DNA of 64,000 nt from an uncultured Erythrobacter sp. Lineage in GTDB: Bacteria > Pseudomonadota > Alphaproteobacteria > Sphingomonadales > Sphingomonadaceae. Below are positions 45,057 to 55,427 of this stretch, in pieces. Positions within the stretch are counted from its first letter, which is position 1; the number at the start of each line of letters is the position of its first letter. Under the pieces are notes generated by a model. It was not told where the DNA came from. It did not search any database and worked only from the letters and a program-made list of their open reading frames with translations. The stretch spans positions 558,001 through 622,000 of the forward strand of contig NZ_CANMZM010000002.1 of NCBI RefSeq assembly GCF_947502395.1, written 5' to 3'. Both the position numbers and the translations under genes were made by a program.

Positions 45057-45139
45057 TGTTTGCTGCCCTGATTCATTGGACGGGAGCGCAAGTTCTGATT
45101 GACTTTTTCACCTCTCGCGCATACACATCAGGTAACAGA

Positions 45140-45184
45140 ACCCGCCACGCCTCTCAACGATGCGCACCAGGCGGGTCATTTTTT
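45140..45184 (+). terminator. Intrinsic terminator or structured RNA between integrase and abi gene
   Basis: ACCCGCC (45140-45146) pairs with GGCGGGT (45170-45176), followed by a run of Ts (to 45184). The 23-nt loop is large for a simple terminator and contains further short complementary pieces. It ends 32 nt before the Abi ATG. It may end integrase transcripts, or be part of a small RNA linked to the abi gene. Confidence 0.6.
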
Positions 45185-45216
45185 GCCCAAAATCCGTATG
45201 GCAGGAGGCCCGATTG

Positions 45217-46137
45217 ATGCCGCCTAAGCCTCTCTACAACAAGCCCTCACTTTCGTTGGCTGATCAAATCGCGAAGCTTGAAGCCAATGGCATGGTGATC
45301 GACGATCATGCCATTGCAGAACACTGTTTGCAGCACATCAGCTACTACAGGCTAAGCGCCTACTGGCTTCCGTTCGAGCATCCAAAGGGCCAAGCGGGCC
45401 CAAGATTTCAGACAGGCACCAACTTCCAGACCGTACTCGAGCTCTACGAATTCGATCGCAAATTGCGCCTGCTCGTTCTCGACGCGGTCGAGCGGGTTGA
45501 AGTCGCGGCTCGTGGTGCCTGGGCGTACGAAATGGCGATGCTGGGAGATGGCTTCTCCTACCTCGATCAAGCGATCTATGCCGATCAGAACAAGTTCAAT
45601 CGCAACTGCGCTCGACTTGATAAGGAAGTTGCCCGATCAAAAGACACGTTTGTCCGTCACTACAAACGAGAATATTCTGGTCCGGCGAGGCCACCGGTTT
45701 GGATGTCATCGGAACTGCTATCGTTCGGACTGTTGTCGCAATGGTATGCGGCGCTCAAGGAACCGAGTCTCCGGCAAAAAGTCGCGGATCCCTTCGATCT
45801 CGACGAAGTGATCTTCGTGACGTTCCTCCACCAATTGGCGATTGTCCGGAACATCTGCGCCCATCACGGGCGGTTGTGGAACAGAACTCTCGACGTTTCC
45901 CTTAAATTGCCAAAGAAATCGCCACCGGACTTGGCGACGGCGTTAAACCGGGCCGCACCAAAGAAGGTCTACAACACATTGGCGATGATCCAGCATTGTT
46001 TGGACCGGGCGGAACTCGGCAATACATGGCGCGACAGGCTTTATGCACTCGTTGACGAAATGCCATTTGGCAATCCGCAAATGATGGGTTTTCCAGCCGA
46101 CTGGGCTGACTACAAACTTTGGGGCGGGGCGCAGTAA
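45217..46137 (+). CDS. Abi_2 family (AbiD/AbiF-like) abortive-infection protein
   Basis: A 306-residue member of the Abi_2 family. The N terminus LYNKPSLSLADQIAKLEANG, then HISYYRLSAYWLPF and FQTVLELYEFDRKLRLLVLDAVERVEVAAR (given around residues 68-100) are typical, and the C-terminal RNICAHHGRLWNR holds the HEPN RNxxxH signature of a metal-independent RNase. These proteins kill or stall phage-infected cells. GGAGG precedes ATG 45217. Some Abi_2 genes are known to travel with a conserved small RNA; a hairpin with a T-run lies directly upstream here. Confidence 0.9.
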   Translation: MPPKPLYNKPSLSLADQIAKLEANGMVIDDHAIAEHCLQHISYYRLSAYWLPFEHPKGQAGPRFQTGTNFQTVLELYEFDRKLRLLVLDAVERVEVAARGAWAYEMAMLGDGFSYLDQAIYADQNKFNRNCARLDKEVARSKDTFVRHYKREYSGPARPPVWMSSELLSFGLLSQWYAALKEPSLRQKVADPFDLDEVIFVTFLHQLAIVRNICAHHGRLWNRTLDVSLKLPKKSPPDLATALNRAAPKKVYNTLAMIQHCLDRAELGNTWRDRLYALVDEMPFGNPQMMGFPADWADYKLWGGAQ

Positions 46138-46186
46138 CCTTCGAGAATGCGAATGGAAGAGCTGACTTCGCGCTGACAGAGCTTTC

Positions 46187-49100
46187 TTACGCAGCGTAGC
46201 GACCATCCTTCAAACGCCTCGCTTGACCAATAGCTGTTAGGGAATCGAGGATCGGGCGCACGGTAGCGGCGCGTTTTCCTTTGAATGTGCGCGCGACATC
46301 TTGCGGGGCGAGCGGCAAAGTCGATGAAGAGAGAACAGCGGCAACGGCGCTGACCTGCTCGGGCAGTTTGTTGGGCCAGGGCAGGATGTTGTCGGGTGCA
46401 GGCGCAGAGACTTCGCCAAGGTCGAGCGTTTGCGACACTGGTGCTTGATAGTCTGGCGCTTGATAGTCAGGGCGCAGCCAGCGGATTAGGCCCTTGGCCT
46501 CTTCACCGGCGCGTTTCTTGTTGAGGGCAACTAGACGGGTGAGAATGTCCTCGTCAGACAGGTCAGCGGGCCAGTCATAGGCTTCGGCGACTTGGCGGTC
46601 GATTGTATCGTGATGTTGTTGGATCAAAGTGACGAGCCCGCGATCGTGAATGTCACGCTCATCATCGGTCAGCGCGCGGCCCTTGCCACCATTCGCTCGC
46701 AAGGCTTCGAGCACATTGTAAAGCTTGGTCAGAGTTAGGTCTTCATGTTCCGCAAGCACCTTTTTGCGCAGCGCGTCGAGAGCTTCAGCTTCCTCGCGGA
46801 TTTTGTTTTTCAGGGGTTCGGGTACGTCGTCGGGAAAAGGGAAAGAGTCGAAGCAGCGGCCTTTATTATATCGTGGATGGTTACCGATTCCTCGTCGAGT
46901 GCCCGCTTGGATCGACCAAAGCGCATGGATGTTCGATGACAACACTCCAAGAAGATATTCATCGTCGGTCGCTATCATGACTACGTTGCTATCACCACCG
47001 ACTGGCGCATCTAAGAAAGTAAACACACGGTGCTTGGAGGTTATTGGCGTCGCAATGTAGCGCTTCAAACCTTCAATCGCGGGACGAAAGGTGCTGAGCG
47101 CTTCGCCAAAAATCCACCAATTGCGCCGTCGCACGTCTCTAGGGTTCACATCCCTCTCCGGCTTCACGTGTAATAAGAGGTGCTGATATGCTTCAGGATA
47201 AGAGACGGAGAGCTCGGTTTCCTTAAGCCCCCAAAAATCGAACATCCATAGATTGCGGGGCTTCTGTGTAATGTCGTTGCCATTCACAAATGGCTTTAGA
47301 TGCTTTGAAATCGTTTTGTACTTTTTGATGTATTTCTGGGCTTCATCCGCGTCGACAGCAAAACCTCTGCCATTGAATTGATAGCCCACTGCCGATAGCA
47401 ATTTGTTTGCAGATAGTTTTTGGCAACCCCTCACATTGGGCCCAATCATCAAGTTGGAGAGGATATAGCCCTTGGTAGACTCAAACTCGGCGGAATCTTT
47501 ATGATCTCCATCGCCACGGACGTGCTCCAGACGCCTCAGCACGCCCTCGCGATTACCTTTACCGACTGACGTCATGGCGATCCGCACAGACGCGCCGTCA
47601 TTGTTGTCCACCCAAGGATGATCAGGAACGGCATACAGTATCGAAACAGGTTGCTCGTCGAGGAGATGATCGGATACGATGCTCGAATTGAAAGACCCTG
47701 TTATTTGCGAAGTCGTGATCAACCCAAAACGCTGGCTTTTCCCTTTTTTCACTAACTCTGCTGACAAATGCCACCAGTACATTACGAAGTCGCAGTTATC
47801 TGGGAGACCAAACGAGCATCTTACAGCGTCTACGTATTTTTCGCCGAGTTGAGTTTTCATCTCCCGCTTACCAATGAACGGCGGATTTCCGACGATAAAG
47901 TCCGCGGTTGGCCATTTGGTCGCGTGGGGCTTGATGTAGCGGTAGAGCTCTTTGCGGCCTGTATCATCAGGCACCAGCTTTCCCGTCACGGGGTGCTCTT
48001 TGAAGCTCACCCCATCCCAAATTGTCAGCGCATTGCCCTGCTCGTCAAGCTCAAGCACGCGGGCATCATAATCGATCAGCGCATCGCGGTTCTCGATCGT
48101 GCGGATGTCCTTCAAGATCGGCTCTGGCGGCGCGCGGTCTTTGCCGTTCACCCGGAAATGCCATTGCAGATAGCCAATCCACAAAACCAGCTGCGCAATG
48201 GCGGCGGCGCGCGGGTTGATCTCAATCCCGAGGAAGTTTTCCGGCGTGATAGTGTGCCCGGTGATCTCGGCCACATATTGGTCGTCGCCAAGCTCGGCCA
48301 GCAGATCGAGCACTTCGCCCTCCAACTCCTTCATCCGCGCCATGGCAACATAAAGGAAGTTTCCTGTTCCGCATGCCGGGTCCAGCACGCGAGTCTGAGC
48401 GAGCTTGGAGTGGAACCCCTCAACTAGATCTTTCGCCTCCGCCGCTTTGTCTGCGCCGATAAGCTCGGAAGCAGCGGCGCGAACCCCGTTCCAGTCAGCG
48501 CGCAGCGGCTCCATAATGGTGGGGCCAATCAACCGTTCAACATAGGCGCGCGGCGTGTAATGCGCGCCAAGCTTAGCCCGCTCTTTGGAGTTGAGTGCGC
48601 GTTCGAGCAGAGTGCCGAAAATCGCCGGTTCAACCTCGGTCCAATCTTTGTTTGCAGCCTCGATGAGGACCTGAAGCTCTTCGGCATCCAGGGCCAGTGC
48701 TTCGGTATTCTTGAAAAGATATCCGTTGAACTTGCGCACCTGCAATGCGAGCGCAGGTGAAAACTCGCCAGAATCCATGGCCTTCCACAGGGCGGTTAGC
48801 GACATCGGCAGATTGTCGAGATTGTCTTGATGCGCGGCAAGGAGGTTCTTGAAACTGTCTTTTGGCAGAAGGACTTCGGTGTCTTCTGCGAACATGGTGA
48901 ACAGCACGCGCATCAGAAATCCGCTAACTGTTTCAGCATCGTGATTGCGCTCTAAACGCTTGGAGAGGGTTGCCAAGAGATCGGCAATCTCTCGCGTGAC
49001 CACCGCGGAACGCGACGCTGGGTCGAGGCTTTGCGGATCGGTCCAAATGCTGGCGAGGCGCTCGCGCACTTCCTCCTCGCGCAAATCCTCCAACATGATG

Positions 49101-49660
49101 CGATAACCGGCGCGGTCGGGGAATTGGGAATAGGCTTTGCCAGTGCCGGTGAAATCGGCGTAGACCTCCATGCAATAGCCGATGTCCGTGACGAGCAGGA
49201 AAGGCGGCCAGCCATGCTCCGTAGGCAGCGCTTTGGCGTAGCGTTCGGCCTGCCCCTTGGCCTCTTGCATCGCCTTTGCCCAAGACGGCGTACCCCGACG
49301 CGCCGTGCCTCGCGCAACGCGGGCCTTGGCCGTTTGACCGAAAAGATCGAGATCTTCATCACCGCCTTCAGCAGCGGCGCGGTCCGCTTCGCTGCCTTGT
49401 TTGGCCTCAAGAACGAAACAATCGCGCTTGTAGCAATCTATCCGGCCAAAGCTTTGGGTTCCATCGCCATTGTCTTGGAAAACTCGCCGCTCGAACACAT
49501 AATCATTGGTCGTGTCGTCGGCCTTTGCCCCGCGAGGCGTATCGACGCCGAGAAGTTGAGTCAGGCCATTGATAAACAGTTGGGTGTTCGCGAGTTCGCT
49601 GCCGCCCGTTTCGCGCCAATCGGCAATGAATTGTTCGATTTGTTCTTCGGAGGCAGTCAT
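46187..49660 (-). CDS. MmeI-like single-chain restriction-methylation enzyme (type IIL)
   Basis: A 1157-residue protein that fuses nuclease, adenine methyltransferase and target recognition. The N-terminal nuclease site is D75...E85-x-K87 in [37 protein letters not shown] precedes the methyltransferase with motif [12 protein letters not shown] (about 425) and catalytic motif IV NPPFIG (about 592). The target-recognition region follows (about 620-960), then a helical tail and a winged-helix end (DGRYAA). ATG 49660 is supported by AAGGAC at -10. It lies 49 nt after the ArdC stop. DISARM or BREX partners are absent, so a stand-alone system is likely. Confidence 0.88.
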   Translation of the reverse strand: MTASEEQIEQFIADWRETGGSELANTQLFINGLTQLLGVDTPRGAKADDTTNDYVFERRVFQDNGDGTQSFGRIDCYKRDCFVLEAKQGSEADRAAAEGGDEDLDLFGQTAKARVARGTARRGTPSWAKAMQEAKGQAERYAKALPTEHGWPPFLLVTDIGYCMEVYADFTGTGKAYSQFPDRAGYRIMLEDLREEEVRERLASIWTDPQSLDPASRSAVVTREIADLLATLSKRLERNHDAETVSGFLMRVLFTMFAEDTEVLLPKDSFKNLLAAHQDNLDNLPMSLTALWKAMDSGEFSPALALQVRKFNGYLFKNTEALALDAEELQVLIEAANKDWTEVEPAIFGTLLERALNSKERAKLGAHYTPRAYVERLIGPTIMEPLRADWNGVRAAASELIGADKAAEAKDLVEGFHSKLAQTRVLDPACGTGNFLYVAMARMKELEGEVLDLLAELGDDQYVAEITGHTITPENFLGIEINPRAAAIAQLVLWIGYLQWHFRVNGKDRAPPEPILKDIRTIENRDALIDYDARVLELDEQGNALTIWDGVSFKEHPVTGKLVPDDTGRKELYRYIKPHATKWPTADFIVGNPPFIGKREMKTQLGEKYVDAVRCSFGLPDNCDFVMYWWHLSAELVKKGKSQRFGLITTSQITGSFNSSIVSDHLLDEQPVSILYAVPDHPWVDNNDGASVRIAMTSVGKGNREGVLRRLEHVRGDGDHKDSAEFESTKGYILSNLMIGPNVRGCQKLSANKLLSAVGYQFNGRGFAVDADEAQKYIKKYKTISKHLKPFVNGNDITQKPRNLWMFDFWGLKETELSVSYPEAYQHLLLHVKPERDVNPRDVRRRNWWIFGEALSTFRPAIEGLKRYIATPITSKHRVFTFLDAPVGGDSNVVMIATDDEYLLGVLSSNIHALWSIQAGTRRGIGNHPRYNKGRCFDSFPFPDDVPEPLKNKIREEAEALDALRKKVLAEHEDLTLTKLYNVLEALRANGGKGRALTDDERDIHDRGLVTLIQQHHDTIDRQVAEAYDWPADLSDEDILTRLVALNKKRAGEEAKGLIRWLRPDYQAPDYQAPVSQTLDLGEVSAPAPDNILPWPNKLPEQVSAVAAVLSSSTLPLAPQDVARTFKGKRAATVRPILDSLTAIGQARRLKDGRYAA

Positions 49661-49709
49661 CAAGTCCTTGTAGTCAAAAGATAGACTGCGCGGCAATTGC
49701 AATGTGGGT

Positions 49710-50603
49710 TCAACTCCCGCTTCGCTTTACCGATTGTAAGTAGTCGGCAGCCTTGGCTGCCGCACTCGCGGCGGTAAAGATCGCGCGGTTGTCAGCCTTG
49801 AGCACCTTGTGCCAACTGGCGAGATAGCTGGCGTGATCCGGACGTGGGCTCGTGGAAAGGCCAAGATCGCCGCATAGGAACGCTGAACCAAGCTCGGCGA
49901 CCAGTTCCTCCATTGCATAGGCCTCGTCACCGAACCGCTTGCCGAACTTGCGTGCGAGCCGGTGGTCTGCCCCAGACCAATGGACAAGCTCGTGGAGCAA
50001 GGTCGCGTACCAATTCTCGCCCGCGCTTCCGCTGGCGGTGGTAAAGAACCGCTCGCGGTCGGGCATGGTGATCGTATCGGTCGAAGGGGTATAGTGAGCG
50101 CTTTCACCTTGGGCGCGGACTTTCGCACCCGTTCCTTCGACAAAGGCCTGCGCTTGCGGGATGGGGTCAAACCCTTCCCCTTCCGGCGTATCCGGGATCT
50201 CATATCCTTCGACCTGGCTGACGTTGAATACATGAGAGGCCCGCGCGAAGATGTGGCCAGGGCTCTTGTCTTCCTCGATCTTTTGATCCTCGCGCTTGTC
50301 CAGAACCTTATAGAACACGATCGGTGAGGCTTTCTCGTCTTTTCGGACTTGTGCTCCGAGTGACTGCCACTGGCGATAGGTTGCCCAAAGCCCATGGCCG
50401 AAGTCTTGCGCCTCGGCGCTGGCCCAAAGGGCAAGGACGTTAACGCCGCGATAGGCGTTTTTGCTTACAGCGTTCATCGGCCGTGAGAGCGGCGCAGTGC
50501 TGCGATGCCAAGGGAGCGAGAATTTCTCAGTGCCATATTCTAGGGCTTCGATAATCTGGTTGGTGATGGTGTCGTAAATGTTGGTGGTTTTGGTGCGAGC
50601 CAT
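49710..50603 (-). CDS. ardC: ArdC-like antirestriction protein
   Basis: A 297-residue ArdC-type protein: an N-terminal ssDNA-binding domain (about 1-130, starting with IYDTITNQIIEALEYG and containing PLSRPMNAVSKNAYRGVNVL) and a C-terminal zinc metallopeptidase-like domain with HELVHWSG and a downstream Glu (EELVAELGSAFL). ArdC proteins protect incoming single-stranded conjugative DNA from host restriction. ATG 50603 fits the family start. The gene lies between a MobF relaxase and an MmeI-like restriction enzyme on the same strand, so it may guard the element itself from its own enzyme during transfer, which is my inference. Confidence 0.93.
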   Translation of the reverse strand: MARTKTTNIYDTITNQIIEALEYGTEKFSLPWHRSTAPLSRPMNAVSKNAYRGVNVLALWASAEAQDFGHGLWATYRQWQSLGAQVRKDEKASPIVFYKVLDKREDQKIEEDKSPGHIFARASHVFNVSQVEGYEIPDTPEGEGFDPIPQAQAFVEGTGAKVRAQGESAHYTPSTDTITMPDRERFFTTASGSAGENWYATLLHELVHWSGADHRLARKFGKRFGDEAYAMEELVAELGSAFLCGDLGLSTSPRPDHASYLASWHKVLKADNRAIFTAASAAAKAADYLQSVKRSGS

Positions 50604-50801
50604 GTTGAAAATCCTTCGTCCAATCGTTGGGAACGCGGACAAAGGGACGGGCCGGATTGGCCAGGTGGGTCAGCGGTTACGCGGCACAGCCAACACGGGA
50701 GGGCGCGAGCCCGAATGGAGCGGGCAGGCTGTTGATCCCATCAGGCTCGGCCTGTCGAAAGAGAGCAGTTCATTCCATCGGGAGGACGAAGGACGTCATG
50801 G

Positions 50802-50816
50802 CTTGGCAGTGCCAAG
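50802..50816. promoter_or_regulatory. Palindrome between relaxase and ardC genes
   Basis: CTTGGCA-G-TGCCAAG is a perfect 7+1+7 inverted repeat 186 nt upstream of the ardC ATG and just beyond the relaxase stop. It could be an operator for ardC or part of a transfer origin. No T-tract is present on either side. Confidence 0.35.
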
Positions 50817-50826
50817 AGCTATTTAA

Positions 50827-53574
50827 TCACCCCAAGCCAGCTCCCATCGCCTTGGATTTGCTGGCCTCAGGAGTGCTCGATGCCATGGCCATCTGCTTCT
50901 CGCCTGCACGTTCGCAGATCGCACGGACAAGCCTTTCCTTATCGTCGGTGACAATCACTGCCTGGGTTTTGGCGCGCGAGAGCGCGACATAGAGCATTTT
51001 CTGGTCGACCAGATTGGTGGAGCGGCTGTCGGCGTGGATTAGGACACGTTCGGCGGTTTGGCCCTGCGCGGTGTGAGCGGTCTGGACATAGGCATGACGC
51101 AAGTGGGCATCGCGAGGGTCGGAGAGGTCGAGCTTCTGCTCGCGACCGTTGGCGAGTTTCAGCGTTGCCAGGCCACGGTCGGAATCGATGCTGGTGACGG
51201 ACCCGCCAAGGCCATTGACCCGCCCCGCTTCCCGGTCGTTGCGGGTGAACTGCACGCGGTCGCCGGTGCGCAGTTCCATCGGCCTCGGTTCGAACACCTC
51301 AGTCTTGCCAGCACCCCATTGCCGGGGATGCCAGTCCAGCGAACGGCCATCGCGTCCTTCGAGGGCAATGCGTCCGCGCTCGGGATCGATAGCTACAATT
51401 GCTAAGCTCTCGCCCCAGCGCACGCCTTTGGCGGCATAGTCGCGGCTGAACCGGACGACATCGCCGATGGCATAGCTTACTGGCTCTCGCGCTTCGGCAC
51501 GGGTCAAGCCTTTCGCTTCAAGAGCATCGAACCGGACTGCCTCTGGTGATAGTTCGCCACGCTCGGTCAACTTCGCGCGGATCATGCCGGTGAGCCGGTC
51601 GCGGCCCTCGCGCGATGGCTCGATCACTAGGGTTCGTGTGCGCTCTGAGACCGGCAACGCCAGGTAGTGCCGCGCCATGGCTCCAAGGCGCTCATCCGGC
51701 GTTGCGCCCTCGATCACCTTGCCCCCGCCACGTTCCAATGCGGCCAGCGCCTTGCCCGCATGGCCTTCGATCGAAGCCATGACGGCTTCCCGGGTCCCGG
51801 CATTTGTCTGCCGGACTACCTCGGCAAGCTTCGCGGTCGCCATGCCCGCCTGCTGCAACTGCGCGAAGGCAGCGCCTGCACCGACCGATCCCAGCTGCTT
51901 GACGTCACCGACCAGAACAAGCCGGGCCCCGGCCTTGTCGGCGCGGGTCGTGAGTTTCGCCATGTCGTGGGCTGAAAGCATCGAGGCCTCATCGACGATC
52001 CAGACGGCCTCCTTGCCTGGCTTCTTCGCCTCTGGCGCAAGCAAATGCCGCGCCACGGTGTCAGCGCGTAGGCCGAGTGCTTCCCCAAGCACGGTCGCCG
52101 CCGATGCGGTTGGCGCAAGGCCTGTAACCACAACCCCATGTCGCCGTGCCTCGCGCGCATAGGTTGCCAGAACTGTGGTAGTCTTGGCCGTCCCAGCATA
52201 GCCCTGGACAGCGGCTACGCGATCCCGCGAGGTGAGCAATTCGGCGGTCGCCCGTTTCTGGCCTTCGGTCCAGGCATAGCCGGATCGTGCCGATTGCCGC
52301 GCGGCGCGTTCGATGCTCCGTGCTGCCGTCACCGGACTGGCGAGCGCTTGCGCCATGCCGCGTCCGGCTTGTTCGAGCCGCAGCATGGTTCGCTCGGTCT
52401 CGATAGCCTGCGGCGTTGTGAACCCGGCAAACTCTGCACCGCGCCGGTCGAGGAAGGTGCGCGGGACAAGCTCGCCGCGTTCTCCGGCTTCGGCAATCGC
52501 CGCGCTGATTGCACCGTGCCCGGCCTTGCCAAAGGCAAAGTCTCCGGCTTCGCGTGCGAGGGTGCTGGCCGAAAAGACTGCTTCGCGTTCGGAGAGCTTG
52601 GCAGTGGCCCAGGCCACTGCCTGCTGCGCTAACAGTTCGGGACTGGCTAAGGCTTCGCTGCTTCTGACCCTCTCTCTCGCGACACCGATCAGCCTGTCTC
52701 GCGCAGCCTTGTCGAACCCGTTGGCATCGGCGGTTGCCCGCCAGTCGCTGCGCAAGGTGCGATGATCGGCACTGGTCTTGGCCTCGCGCGTATCGAGTGC
52801 GGCGATCTGCTTTTCGGCGGCGCTGGCTTGCTCGCGGTTCGTGCCGCGCTCGGCAAGCCGGGCATCGATTGCTGCGGTGCGCTGGCTGAGCGCTTCGATG
52901 GCATTTTCCGGCACGCCCGCAATCTCAAAGAGCGCATCTTTCCCAGCATCAATCCGATAACCCAGCTCGGTAACACCATGGGCTAGCTCCTGCCGGTAGA
53001 TCGCGCCGATCTCCTTTTGCAGCTGATAGAAGGCACGCGGCTCAAGACTGCGCCAATTACCATCCTTGTCCTGCGTCGCGTTGAGGATGACGCCGTGGGT
53101 GTGTAGCTGCGGGTCCTGCGCCCGGCTTGTTGCATGACGGAAAGTGGCGATGGCGAGATTGCCGGTTGCCTCGCGCCGGACCTCGCCGCCCTGCCTGATC
53201 CGGGTTGCCGCCATGTGCTTCTCGACATGGGCGAGCGCCACTTTCACCGCTGCACCATGCGCCTTGATCAGCCGCTTGTCTCCGGCAACCTCGGCCATGA
53301 TCGAGACGGACTTGGGCGCAGAAAAGGTAATGTCCCAGCCTGGCCGGTGCTCGACCTTGCCATCGCGGGTAGTGCCAAGCTGCTGCCCGGCAATCCGGCC
53401 TTCAAGCATCTCGCCGAATTGTTTGCGGTCGACCTCTCCAGAAAGGCCAAGCTTCTCAGCAGCCTCACCAAACCACTCTGAGGGAGCCATGCCGCCTTCG
53501 GCATAGTAGTCGTCGGCCTCATAGTAGCTCGCAGCCTGAGCTGCGCTTGACAGGGCAGAGACAGTGGCGACCAT
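50827..53574 (-). CDS. MobF-family conjugative relaxase-helicase
   Basis: A 915-residue TrwC/TraI-type protein that nicks the transfer origin and unwinds DNA for transfer. The relaxase domain (about 1-280) has early Tyr residues (YYEADDYY), GWDITFSAPKSVSI and the metal-binding HTH set (FRHATSRAQDPQLHTHGVI). The helicase domain has Walker A VQGYAGTAKTTT, Walker B VDEASML and the C-terminal HAYVQTAHTAQGQT plus YVALSRAK motifs. Its ATG overlaps the coupling-protein stop in TAATG at 53572-53576. It is somewhat shorter than TrwC, as is usual for the mobilisable-element type. Confidence 0.94.
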   Translation of the reverse strand: MVATVSALSSAAQAASYYEADDYYAEGGMAPSEWFGEAAEKLGLSGEVDRKQFGEMLEGRIAGQQLGTTRDGKVEHRPGWDITFSAPKSVSIMAEVAGDKRLIKAHGAAVKVALAHVEKHMAATRIRQGGEVRREATGNLAIATFRHATSRAQDPQLHTHGVILNATQDKDGNWRSLEPRAFYQLQKEIGAIYRQELAHGVTELGYRIDAGKDALFEIAGVPENAIEALSQRTAAIDARLAERGTNREQASAAEKQIAALDTREAKTSADHRTLRSDWRATADANGFDKAARDRLIGVARERVRSSEALASPELLAQQAVAWATAKLSEREAVFSASTLAREAGDFAFGKAGHGAISAAIAEAGERGELVPRTFLDRRGAEFAGFTTPQAIETERTMLRLEQAGRGMAQALASPVTAARSIERAARQSARSGYAWTEGQKRATAELLTSRDRVAAVQGYAGTAKTTTVLATYAREARRHGVVVTGLAPTASAATVLGEALGLRADTVARHLLAPEAKKPGKEAVWIVDEASMLSAHDMAKLTTRADKAGARLVLVGDVKQLGSVGAGAAFAQLQQAGMATAKLAEVVRQTNAGTREAVMASIEGHAGKALAALERGGGKVIEGATPDERLGAMARHYLALPVSERTRTLVIEPSREGRDRLTGMIRAKLTERGELSPEAVRFDALEAKGLTRAEAREPVSYAIGDVVRFSRDYAAKGVRWGESLAIVAIDPERGRIALEGRDGRSLDWHPRQWGAGKTEVFEPRPMELRTGDRVQFTRNDREAGRVNGLGGSVTSIDSDRGLATLKLANGREQKLDLSDPRDAHLRHAYVQTAHTAQGQTAERVLIHADSRSTNLVDQKMLYVALSRAKTQAVIVTDDKERLVRAICERAGEKQMAMASSTPEASKSKAMGAGLG

Positions 53575-55427
53575 TACACCGGCCCTTGGTGTTTAGCCCG
53601 GCCATTCTCGCTTTCAGCCTTGCCCTCGTCGACCTGTGAGCCTTTGGCGATCTCACTCACCTTGCTCCAAAGCGTGTCCGCAGGATCGCCAGGGATGTAG
53701 CCAGGCTGGCGCGCTTCTCCGCGCTGCGTGATGTGGTCAGCGGTAAGACTGATCTTGGCGACCGGCAGGCCATCTGGCAGCAGCAAATAGCCTTTGTAGG
53801 GACTAAGCCGCAGATCACTTTCAAGCACCGCTGCACGAAATTGGCGCTGCGTTGCCATGGTTGTTCGCGGACCCTGATTGTTGATTGCCAGCGTATCGGT
53901 TGCAACACGCATTTCGATCTCGCACTGGCCGATGGTGGCGCTCGCCCACTTGCGGGTTTCCTGATCGACCGTTTGCAAAAAGAGCTTGGTGTTGCAGCAG
54001 GCAAGCATGGCTTCGGCAATGTTCGCACCGTAGCGATTGCGCATCTGGCCGAGCGCCTGGAAGGTCAGCACAATCGCTGCGCCAAACTTGCGGCCCTCTG
54101 GCAAAAGACGCGCAAGGTTCTCGACACGGGGCAGGTCAGCCAGCTCGTCGAGCACGAACCAAATGCGCCTGTCAGAGGATGGCGAAAGCCCTAGCACCGC
54201 GCTCGCTGCGCATTCGAGCCAGCAGGCCATAAGCGGCTTGGAAGCCTCGAAATAGTCTTCCTTGCGCGGCACAAATATCCAGGGCTTTGCGCCCTTGCAT
54301 TTGTCCAGATCGACAATGAAATCGCGGAAGGCAAAAGGGTCGCCCTCATCCTGCTTGATCTTCAAAAACTGGATAAGGTTGGCAGCCTTGGCCAACATAA
54401 ACAGCACGCTGCCGGTGGCCCGATCTGCATCATCAGCAAAGGTGCGGGCTGACGATGTGTTACCCAGCCATTCCTTCAACTGCTCTTTGCTTTTGACCTG
54501 TAGGGCTTCCAGCAAGGCTTCGAGGCTGCAGTTCTTTTCCGCCCATAAGGAGCGCATCATATTGGCGACAAGAATACGGCTTGTCTCAAGCCAGACATCA
54601 TCATCCTCGCTGCCTGTTTCTGCCACCAATTGGCGTGCGATACGGTCCGCATCAGCCGGGTGCGAGATCTCGTCAAAAGGGGACCAATAGGTGCAGCGCG
54701 CATCAAAGGGATTGAGGATGATGTCACCGCGCGCAGGGTTGTAATAGTGGGCGATGAACTCGCCGCTTGTGTCATAGACAAGAGCGGCTTCGCCGCGCGC
54801 TTCTATGCCATCCAGCATTTGCCGCAAGACAGTCGTCTTCCCGCTTCCGGTCGTGCCCAGAAAAGCAAAGTGACGGGTCTCCATGCGCTGCGGGATCGGG
54901 ACTGGACCGATGCGAAGAGCATCCCTTCCACTAAGCAAAGTGGTCTGAGCAGCCACATCCGCTTCATCCGCCACACGGGTACCACCAATGACCCTGTCGG
55001 CGAGCGTATCTTTGCCTTGCTCGGACATGGTGCGCTTGATGAAGTGGGACACCAAAAAGCCCGCGCCGATCCCAGCAAGCGCTCCGCCCATGACCAGTTT
55101 TATCGCCTTGCTAAAGGTCGCGGCGACAAGTGGCTCGCTGGCAAAAGCCGATGCGGATACAGTCCAGCTTTGGCCGTCCATCGACACCTTCATCATCATG
55201 TCTTTGCCAGACAGATCACCCAAAAGGGTGAGCAAGTTTGCGCCCACGTATTGAGCGGCGACGGCAAGCTCTTCGGGCATCAGACGGAGCTGAGGGACAA
55301 CTATCGCCCCAGCCAATGCCGAGATGAGAATAAGCTTGGCAAAGAAGCCAAAGCGCTGCTGCCAGTGCGCCATACGCACCCGCCAAAGGGCATGGGCGCG
55401 GGTGACAAAATCGGTCCCAAAACTCAT
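53574..55427 (-). CDS. Type IV coupling protein (TraD/VirD4-like)
   Basis: A 617-residue inner-membrane ATPase that brings the relaxase-DNA complex to a secretion channel. Two N-terminal membrane segments (LILISALAGAIVVPQLRL, LVMGGALAGIGAGFLVSHFI) precede the ATPase with Walker A LGTTGSGKTTVLRQ and Walker B IWFVLDELADLP. VLTFQALGQMRNRYG and RKWASATIGQCEIEMR are typical of the TraD branch. It overlaps the upstream accessory gene by 4 nt (ATGA) and the relaxase by 1 nt. No other transfer-channel genes are visible, so it would use a helper's channel or genes beyond the window. Confidence 0.93.
   Translation of the reverse strand: MSFGTDFVTRAHALWRVRMAHWQQRFGFFAKLILISALAGAIVVPQLRLMPEELAVAAQYVGANLLTLLGDLSGKDMMMKVSMDGQSWTVSASAFASEPLVAATFSKAIKLVMGGALAGIGAGFLVSHFIKRTMSEQGKDTLADRVIGGTRVADEADVAAQTTLLSGRDALRIGPVPIPQRMETRHFAFLGTTGSGKTTVLRQMLDGIEARGEAALVYDTSGEFIAHYYNPARGDIILNPFDARCTYWSPFDEISHPADADRIARQLVAETGSEDDDVWLETSRILVANMMRSLWAEKNCSLEALLEALQVKSKEQLKEWLGNTSSARTFADDADRATGSVLFMLAKAANLIQFLKIKQDEGDPFAFRDFIVDLDKCKGAKPWIFVPRKEDYFEASKPLMACWLECAASAVLGLSPSSDRRIWFVLDELADLPRVENLARLLPEGRKFGAAIVLTFQALGQMRNRYGANIAEAMLACCNTKLFLQTVDQETRKWASATIGQCEIEMRVATDTLAINNQGPRTTMATQRQFRAAVLESDLRLSPYKGYLLLPDGLPVAKISLTADHITQRGEARQPGYIPGDPADTLWSKVSEIAKGSQVDEGKAESENGRAKHQGPV

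Noticed and set aside
46187..49660. DISARM or BREX methyltransferase
   Set aside because: The protein has its own nuclease motif, and none of the partner genes (drmA/B/C, brxC, pglZ) is nearby.
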